Positions 6,754-11,482 of a DNA stretch of 11,482 nucleotides are shown here, piece by piece. The stretch's first letter is position 1. Every line of letters begins with the position of its first letter. The notes beneath the pieces are model-generated. The model was not told the origin of the DNA. It did not search any database and was given only the letters and a program-made list of their open reading frames with translations. Source of the stretch: Rhodobacterales bacterium UBA3080 (GTDB lineage: Bacteria; Pseudomonadota; Alphaproteobacteria; Rhodobacterales; Rhodobacteraceae); contig DFBM01000013.1 of assembly GCA_002366645.1 (NCBI GenBank), forward strand, positions 9,012 to 20,493. Reading direction: 5' to 3'. A program made the translations under genes and the position numbers.

Positions 6754-7485
6754 ATGCCAAATCCCACCGCTGCAATGCTGGTAATCGGCGACGAGATACT
6801 GTCGGGCCGCACGCAGGACACAAACACCAACCACTTGGCCACCGAGTTAACCGCCGTCGGCATCGACCTGCGCGAAGTGCGTGTGGTGAGCGACGAACCG
6901 TCCGACATCATCGACGCTGTGGACGCCCTACGCAAACGCTTCGATTACGTGTTCACCAGCGGCGGCATCGGTCCGACACATGACGACATCACCGCCGATT
7001 GCATCGCGCAGGCGTTTGGTGTCGGGATAGACGTGCGCGAAGACGCCCGCGCCATCCTCGCCACCAACTACAAAAATCCCGAGGTCGAACTGAATGAGGC
7101 CCGCCTCCGCATGGCTCGCATCCCTGACAGCGCAGACCTAATCGACAACCCGATTTCCAAAGCTCCGGGTTTCCGCATTGGCAACGTGCACGTCATGGCA
7201 GGTGTACCGGCCGTTTTCCACGCGATGGTCGAAAGCGTGCTCCCCACCCTCACGGGCGGCGCGCCACTTTTATCTCTGTCGGTGCGCTTCAAAGTTCCCG
7301 AAGGCCGTTTCGCCAGTCGCTTGTCCGAAATTGCAGCCGCGAACCCTGACCTGTCTTTCGGGTCGTACCCCTACATCAAGGACGGCGTCTTCGGCAGCAA
7401 CATCGTCGTGCGCGGCACCGACCCTGACAGGCTAGATGCTGCACGTTTGGCGCTGGAAACAATGGAAAAAGAGTTTAGTTCCTAG
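6754..7485 (+). CDS. Molybdopterin-binding-fold protein, COG1058 (CinA N-terminal domain only)
   Basis: The 243-residue protein consists of the MoCF_biosynth fold found at the N-terminus of CinA. In full-length CinA this domain hydrolyses ADP-ribose, or binds molybdopterin-like ligands in relatives, and is fused to a PncC nicotinamide-nucleotide amidase. Seen here: GDEILSGRTQDTN (12-24) and TSGGIGPTHDD (68-78), the core ligand-binding motifs, then a MAGVP loop near 148-152. The PncC domain is absent, so this is a stand-alone COG1058 member, often annotated competence/damage-inducible protein A. I give no gene symbol because the match covers only half of CinA. A good SD (AAGGAA) supports the start. 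Its 3' end overlaps the convergent DUF1467 gene by 11 bp. Confidence 0.92.
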   Translation: MPNPTAAMLVIGDEILSGRTQDTNTNHLATELTAVGIDLREVRVVSDEPSDIIDAVDALRKRFDYVFTSGGIGPTHDDITADCIAQAFGVGIDVREDARAILATNYKNPEVELNEARLRMARIPDSADLIDNPISKAPGFRIGNVHVMAGVPAVFHAMVESVLPTLTGGAPLLSLSVRFKVPEGRFASRLSEIAAANPDLSFGSYPYIKDGVFGSNIVVRGTDPDRLDAARLALETMEKEFSS

Positions 7486-7750
7486 GTCCCATACGGCCAA
7501 AAAAGTCGATGTCTTGAACTGAAACAACTCCCGAGACGATAAACGCCACGAGCGGCACCCAAAGCACGATCGTGATTACCGTAACCCAGATCATCTTCTT
7601 GCCGATCATCGGATTTACCGGTGCCGAGGAGGGCGTACCAGGCACGACTTCACCGTCCTGTTCCTGACTTTTCATACGCATCGGTAGCGCCATTAACAGC
7701 AGCATAAACCAGATGACAGCGAACAGAACGATTGCGGAAGTGATAGCCAT
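7475..7750 (-). CDS. DUF1467 family two-helix inner-membrane protein
   Basis: This 91-residue protein of unknown function has two transmembrane segments, about residues 3-24 and 51-76. A polar loop joins them (PMRMKSQEQDGEVVPGTP), followed by the SAP/P-x-x-KK pattern typical of DUF1467 proteins in Alphaproteobacteria. The ATG overlaps the mce stop codon by one base (TAATG), and GGAG lies 8 nt upstream within mce (7759-7762), so translation is probably coupled. The 3' end overlaps the convergent cinA-like gene by 11 bp. The neighbourhood with methylmalonyl-CoA epimerase recurs in the class, but a functional link is not established. Confidence 0.88.
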   Translation of the reverse strand: MAITSAIVLFAVIWFMLLLMALPMRMKSQEQDGEVVPGTPSSAPVNPMIGKKMIWVTVITIVLWVPLVAFIVSGVVSVQDIDFFGRMGPRN

Positions 7751-8154
7751 TATACTTGCTCCAATTCGACTAGGGTGCCGATAAAATCTTTCGGGTGCAG
7801 AAACAGAACCGGCTTGCCGTGCGCGCCGATTTTAGGCTCGCCGTTGCCCAGTACACGCGCACCAGCGGCCTGCAACTTGTCCCGCGCTGCCAGAATGTCG
7901 TCGACCTCATAGCAAATGTGATGGATGCCGCCTGCTGGATTCTTTTCCAGAAACGCCGCGATCGGGCTGTTTTCACCAAGCGGATGTAGCAGTTCGATCT
8001 TGGTGTTCGGTAACTCGATGAAAACCACCGTCACACCATGATCCGGCTCGTCCTGCGGCTCGTTTACCTTGGCACCCAGCGTATCGCGATAAAGCGCGAT
8101 TCCGGCGGCGAGGTCGGGCACTGCAATGGCCACATGGTTCAAGCGTCCAATCAT
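7750..8154 (-). CDS. mce: Methylmalonyl-CoA epimerase (possibly also ethylmalonyl-CoA epimerase)
   Basis: The enzyme interconverts (2S)- and (2R)-methylmalonyl-CoA, linking propionyl-CoA carboxylation to methylmalonyl-CoA mutase. In Rhodobacter sphaeroides the homolog also acts on ethylmalonyl-CoA in the ethylmalonyl-CoA pathway. The 134-residue protein is a VOC-fold enzyme of usual length. It shows the paired beta-alpha-beta-beta-beta modules, His7 (LNHVAIAVPDL), Glu54 (IELLHPL), His78/79 (GGIHHICYEV) and the C-terminal LVELEQV carrying the last metal-binding Glu. A strong Shine-Dalgarno (AAAGGAG, 8161-8167) lies 6 nt before the ATG. It is 27 nt after the DUF2064 gene and shares one base with the DUF1467 gene. 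The mutase and carboxylase genes are not in this window. Confidence 0.96.
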   Translation of the reverse strand: MIGRLNHVAIAVPDLAAGIALYRDTLGAKVNEPQDEPDHGVTVVFIELPNTKIELLHPLGENSPIAAFLEKNPAGGIHHICYEVDDILAARDKLQAAGARVLGNGEPKIGAHGKPVLFLHPKDFIGTLVELEQV

Positions 8155-8160
8155 CGAATT

Positions 8161-8167
8161 CTCCTTT
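8161..8167 (-). promoter_or_regulatory. Ribosome binding site of mce
   Basis: AAAGGAG on the minus strand, 6 nt before ATG 8154. It is one of the strongest Shine-Dalgarno sequences in the window and suggests mce is translated efficiently on its own within the cluster. Confidence 0.75.
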
Positions 8168-8181
8168 GGTCTAGCGCAGTG

Positions 8182-8748
8182 TTACGGCAAGTCGGCAACC
8201 GTGTCCACGTCCCGAAGCTGCGTCACAAAGCCAACCGGGGCATCCCCCAACGTCCCAAGCGTATCCGCCAACGTATGCTCACATGACCAGCGCACACTCT
8301 CGAATACCTTGCTTGGTATAGGCCGCGCACCCCGTCGCATGCCCACCAACCAATAACCGCCGTCTTCAGCAGGGCCAAAAACAAATTCCTTGCTCCTTAG
8401 CACCTTAAAGGCATCGTTGATTATCTCTGGAGTGATCCCCGGAATATCGCCACCGATGATAACCACGGGGCCGTTAGGTGTTTCCTCCAGAATGTGGCGC
8501 ATCCGCTGCCCAAGATCGCCCCTGATTTGCGAATCCCTCGGTATCCGTAAGGGCCATACGCGGCTGTGCAACGCCTGTGGCGCAGGTGAAACCGAAAGCC
8601 GGAGTTGCCATCGTTTGTCTCGTGCAAGGCTACCGATCAGCCGCCTTGTTTGGTGCCGAAACCACCACGCCGACGCCGTCATGCCGATATCCCGCCCGAG
8701 CCGTGTTTTAACCTGTCCGGCGCGCGGCTCCTTCACCATTATGACCAC
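8182..8748 (-). CDS. DUF2064 / TIGR04282 family glycosyltransferase-like protein
   Basis: The 188-residue protein has a GT-A (nucleotide-diphospho-sugar transferase) fold and an unknown acceptor. Seen: the nucleotide-binding start KEPRAGQVKTRLGRDIG (6-22), DLGQRM (78-83), VVIIGGDIPGI (95-105) with the Asp that stands for the DxD motif, and FGPAEDGGYW (124-133). These are the diagnostic blocks of this family. The open frame extends upstream to an ATG at 8871, but that stretch is Arg-rich, lies inside ptsP in another frame, and is not family-like. I chose GTG 8748: AGG, overlapping the ptsP stop (TAGG, 8758-8755), is 6 nt upstream, and the start falls 7 nt after the ptsP stop. ATG 8739 is the alternative. 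Tight spacing implies coupling to ptsP. Confidence 0.88.
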   Translation of the reverse strand: MVIMVKEPRAGQVKTRLGRDIGMTASAWWFRHQTRRLIGSLARDKRWQLRLSVSPAPQALHSRVWPLRIPRDSQIRGDLGQRMRHILEETPNGPVVIIGGDIPGITPEIINDAFKVLRSKEFVFGPAEDGGYWLVGMRRGARPIPSKVFESVRWSCEHTLADTLGTLGDAPVGFVTQLRDVDTVADLP

Positions 8749-8754
8749 GCGCGG

Positions 8755-8758
8755 CCTA
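8755..8758 (-). promoter_or_regulatory. Ribosome binding site of the DUF2064 gene, overlapping the ptsP stop
   Basis: TAGG, in which TAG is the ptsP stop codon, lies 6 nt upstream of GTG 8748. The match is weak, but the position favours termination-reinitiation coupling. Confidence 0.4.
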
Positions 8759-11014
8759 ACGATGCGGCGCACCGATCGACTCCAACCATGTTTCCAGCGC
8801 AGGACGTACCGATTGCGAGCCCGACGCCCGCGCCTCGTCGATAACCTTCTTGGTTTCCGACAAGTCGACAAACCGGATCAACCGTTTTATCGGCCCGATC
8901 GAGGCCGGTCGCATCGACAAGGTCCGGAGACCCATCGCCGCAAATGCCAGCGCCTCCAACGAGCGCCCCGCATCTTCGCCGCAAAACGAGACCGGCGTAT
9001 CGAACTTGTTACAACGTTCCGAAATCTGCTCGATAAAATTCAGGAAGCTGACGTTCAGCGTATCATAACGCCGCCGCACATGTTCGTTTTCGCGGTCCGC
9101 CGCAAAGAAAAATTGTTTCAGATCGTTGCCACCGATTGATATGAAATCCGCCAACTCGAAGAACTGGTCCGGCGCAAAAGCAAGGCTCGGCGTTTCCAGC
9201 ATCACCCCGATTTCCAGCTTGCTTGGCATCAAGTGCCGCTGCTTCTTCTCGCGCGCCACCTCGTCCAGCAACCGCTGCCGCGCCTCCCGGAACTCGTCGA
9301 ATTGCGCAACCATCGGGAACATAACCTTCAACGGCCGCCCCTTTGCGCCGCGTATCAAGGTCTGGAACTGCATCCGCATCAAACCCGGACGATCCAACCC
9401 CAGCCGGATGCCTCGCCAGCCCATCGCCGGATTAGGCTCCTCTTCGCGCGTCATATAAGGTAAAACCTTGTCCGACCCGATATCGAGCGTCCGGAACGTC
9501 ACCGGCAGCCCCTCCGCCGAATCCAGCACCGAAGAATACGTATCCGCCAGCCACGATCTGCTTGGAAAATTCGAGCGTAGCAAGAACTGTAATTCCGTCC
9601 GGAACAGCCCGACACCCTCGGCACCCGAACTTTCCAGCGACGGCAGGTTATTCATCAAGCCCGCGTTCATCTCCAGCTTGATCCGGACCCCGTCCTTTGA
9701 TTCCGCCGGAAGCCCGCGCAACGCCGCGTATTCCTCTTGCGCTTCCTCCCGCATGGCGACCTTTTCGTGAAAGGCCAGCTTTACGCTTTCCTCGGGCCGT
9801 AAATGCGCCTCGCCCGCGTCTCCGTCGACCAGTATCTCGTCACCGTTTAACGCCTTGCGGGTAATACGCGCCGCATGGATAACTAGCGGAATCGCCAGCG
9901 CCCGCGCCACGATCACAGCATGCGACCCGACCGAGCCCTCTTCGAGCACAACACCCTTCAGCTTGCGCCCGTAGTCCAGCAAATCTGCCGGCCCGATGTT
10001 GCGCGCCACGAGAATGGTGCCCTCCCACATCTCCGCACCGTTCTGCTCGCGACCCGTCAGGATCCGTAACAGGCGGTTTGACAGATCGTCGAGGTCATGC
10101 AGCCGTTCGCGTAGATAAAGGTCGGTGAGCCGCTCCATCCGCGTGCGCGTGTTCGATTGTTCCTTTTCGACAGCAACCTCGGCCGCCAACCCGCTGACAA
10201 TGGAATCCTCCATCCGCGAGCGCCAACCCTTGTCGTGCGCGAACATCTTGTAGGCCTCGAAAACCGCACGATCCTCGCCGGTGGCTGACAGGTTTTCGTC
10301 CGACAGCATATCGTCAATCTCGGACTGAAGCTCGATAAAGGCAGTGGCAAGCCGATACATTTCGACCTCCGGATCATCCGCCACCGGATTCGCGATAACG
10401 ATATGCGGCTCGTGCAACAGCACATGGCCTTCGGCGACACCCTCCTGCCCGACGATGCCCTTGGCGTGGAACGGCCGCTGGTGCGGCATCGCCATCGCTT
10501 TTTGCCCCTCGGCGGTAAACGCGCCCAGCTCGGCCATTTCGGCGATAACCATCGCCACAACTTCAAGACCGTAAACCTCGTCGTCGGTATACTGGCGCTC
10601 CGCTTTGTTCTGAACAACCAGAACCCCCAGAACCTCGCCGACACGCTGAACCGGCACCCCGAGGAAGGAGGAATATACCTCTTCGCCGGTTTCCGGCATA
10701 AAACGAAATCCCTTGGCCGACAGTGCATTTTTGGTCCTGAAGGGCCGCGCCCGATCGGCAATGCGCCCCACCAATCCCTGCCCGACCCGCAGTCGGGTTT
10801 GGTGCACGGATTCCGGGTTCAGACCTTCGGTCGCACAAAGCTCCAACGTGCGTTCGTCACGCCGCAGGTAAATCGAGCACACTTCAGCCGCCATCGAATC
10901 CGCAATAACGGATGTGATTTTGTTCAAACGCTCCTGACCCTCGCCCTGTTCGGCAAGGATGTCCCGCAAGCGCTTCAGCAGAACGTGGGATTTTACCCCT
11001 TTAGGTGTGGGCAT
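8756..11014 (-). CDS. ptsP: Phosphoenolpyruvate-protein phosphotransferase PtsP (EI-Ntr) with N-terminal GAF domain
   Basis: PtsP takes phosphate from PEP and passes it to NPr (PtsO) and then EIIA-Ntr, a regulatory cytosolic relay responding to nitrogen and carbon status. The 752 residues match the usual EI-Ntr length. Order: GAF domain (about 20-165); PTS EI N-domain (about 180-310); swivelling phosphohistidine domain with catalytic His365 (SVGSHAVIVAR); PEP-binding barrel with Arg472 (LFRTELQF), Arg508 (FRTLDIGSDK), Glu607 (GVMLETPS) and GGNDLKQFFFAADR (628-641). The catalytic acid Cys678 is in SFCGED. The barrel loop is GGND where many EIs have GTND; the Asn-Asp pair is kept. AAAAAGGGGG (11019-11028) gives a strong SD 4 nt before the ATG. 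It starts 12 nt after lysC. Partner genes ptsO and ptsN are not in this window. Confidence 0.97.
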   Translation of the reverse strand: MPTPKGVKSHVLLKRLRDILAEQGEGQERLNKITSVIADSMAAEVCSIYLRRDERTLELCATEGLNPESVHQTRLRVGQGLVGRIADRARPFRTKNALSAKGFRFMPETGEEVYSSFLGVPVQRVGEVLGVLVVQNKAERQYTDDEVYGLEVVAMVIAEMAELGAFTAEGQKAMAMPHQRPFHAKGIVGQEGVAEGHVLLHEPHIVIANPVADDPEVEMYRLATAFIELQSEIDDMLSDENLSATGEDRAVFEAYKMFAHDKGWRSRMEDSIVSGLAAEVAVEKEQSNTRTRMERLTDLYLRERLHDLDDLSNRLLRILTGREQNGAEMWEGTILVARNIGPADLLDYGRKLKGVVLEEGSVGSHAVIVARALAIPLVIHAARITRKALNGDEILVDGDAGEAHLRPEESVKLAFHEKVAMREEAQEEYAALRGLPAESKDGVRIKLEMNAGLMNNLPSLESSGAEGVGLFRTELQFLLRSNFPSRSWLADTYSSVLDSAEGLPVTFRTLDIGSDKVLPYMTREEEPNPAMGWRGIRLGLDRPGLMRMQFQTLIRGAKGRPLKVMFPMVAQFDEFREARQRLLDEVAREKKQRHLMPSKLEIGVMLETPSLAFAPDQFFELADFISIGGNDLKQFFFAADRENEHVRRRYDTLNVSFLNFIEQISERCNKFDTPVSFCGEDAGRSLEALAFAAMGLRTLSMRPASIGPIKRLIRFVDLSETKKVIDEARASGSQSVRPALETWLESIGAPHR

Positions 11015-11018
11015 TTTG

Positions 11019-11028
11019 CCCCCTTTTT
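11019..11028 (-). promoter_or_regulatory. Ribosome binding site of ptsP, overlapping the lysC stop
   Basis: AAAAAGGGGG on the minus strand ends 4 nt before ATG 11014 and overlaps the lysC stop codon (TAA, 11029-11027). A ribosome ending lysC would sit directly on this site. Confidence 0.7.
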
Positions 11029-11482
11029 ACGATGCTTTGTCTAATCCAAAGGCATCATGCAGGGATTGCACGGCGAGTTCCATGTATTTCCGATCAACCA
11101 GAACGGAAACTTTTATTTCAGAAGTGGTGATAACCTTGATGTTAATCCCGTCGTCCGCCAATGCTTTGAACATTTTCTGCGCTACGCCAGCATGGCTACG
11201 CATCCCGATTCCAACGATCGAGACCTTGGCAACGCCCGTATCCGCATCGAGCGCGTGGTAGTTGATCTCGCCCGACTCCTGTGCTTCTTCCATCGCTTTG
11301 GTCGCCATCGACACCTGATCGACCGGACAGGAGAACGTCATATCGGTGCGCCCGTCTTCGGAAATATTCTGCACAATCATGTCAACGTTAACGCCAGCAT
11401 CCGCCAGTGGCCCAAAGATCGCCGCAGCGATGCCGGGACGGTCAGCGACCGAGATAAGAGTCATTTTTGCTTCGTCCCGCAC
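11027..11482 (-). CDS. lysC: Aspartate kinase, C-terminal ACT-domain region (5' end outside window)
   Basis: Aspartokinase phosphorylates L-aspartate, the first step toward lysine, threonine, methionine and diaminopimelate. Only the last 151 codons are inside the window; the frame is open to base 11482, and the GTG there is internal, not a start. Seen: a first ACT domain (MTLISVADRPGIAAAIFGPL, then VDMIVQNISEDGRTDMTF). A second ACT domain follows, with VSIVGIGMRSHAGVAQKMF and ITTSEIKVSVLVD, the segments that bind the feedback effectors lysine/threonine in this family. The pattern is that of the monofunctional class with about 410 residues, so the catalytic kinase domain lies beyond the right edge. 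It is first in the visible leftward cluster. Confidence 0.96.
   Translation of the reverse strand: MRDEAKMTLISVADRPGIAAAIFGPLADAGVNVDMIVQNISEDGRTDMTFSCPVDQVSMATKAMEEAQESGEINYHALDADTGVAKVSIVGIGMRSHAGVAQKMFKALADDGINIKVITTSEIKVSVLVDRKYMELAVQSLHDAFGLDKAS

Noticed and set aside
10610..10665. Repeated GAAC units near 10615-10660
   Set aside because: Spacing is uneven. They encode conserved PtsP GAF residues (Val-Leu-Val-Val-Gln), so they reflect coding sequence and not a repeat array.
10403..11044. 213-codon plus-strand frame antisense to ptsP
   Set aside because: It is a shadow of the conserved GAF region of PtsP, with no family match and no plausible SD.

Overview
The window looks like chromosomal DNA from an alphaproteobacterium, most likely Rhodobacterales (Roseobacter-type). 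This rests on three things: the protein sequences (SecA with a C-terminal zinc motif, an alphaproteobacterial-style PtsP, a DUF1467 protein beside methylmalonyl-CoA epimerase); the gene orders sfsA-map-radC and lysC-ptsP; and a CtrA-type box ahead of radC. All genes are intact except the two cut by the window ends. I see no mobile elements, tRNA or rRNA genes, or CRISPR arrays.

Left part (1-4356, plus strand): the C-terminal 547 residues of SecA, then the only long gene-free stretch (1645-1962). That stretch is AT-rich and holds a striking imperfect 58-nt inverted repeat just after secA. Next comes a 797-residue exported protein of unknown function. It has an Ig/cadherin-like N-terminal domain, a long Ala/Pro/Ser/Thr-rich linker without cysteine, and a Cys-containing C-terminal beta-domain.

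Middle part (4362-7485): sfsA, map and radC run leftward in close succession. A COG1058 (CinA N-domain) gene runs rightward from a 31-bp divergent gap shared with sfsA. The 35-nt gap between map and radC carries a perfect TTAA-N7-TTAA sequence, the CtrA-binding consensus. It lies where it could drive radC from its own, nearly leaderless promoter.

Right part (7475-11482, minus strand): a compact co-directional cluster in transcription order lysC (C-terminal ACT domains only), ptsP, a DUF2064 glycosyltransferase-like gene, methylmalonyl-CoA epimerase and a DUF1467 membrane protein. Junctions are +12, +7, +27 and -1 nt, so one transcript and translational coupling are plausible. Both convergent gene pairs (797-aa gene/radC and cinA-like/DUF1467) abut or overlap with no room for a terminator between them.

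Most of the window is ordinary housekeeping content. The points worth a second look are the CtrA-type promoter of radC, the exported protein after secA, and the hairpin in the secA 3' region.
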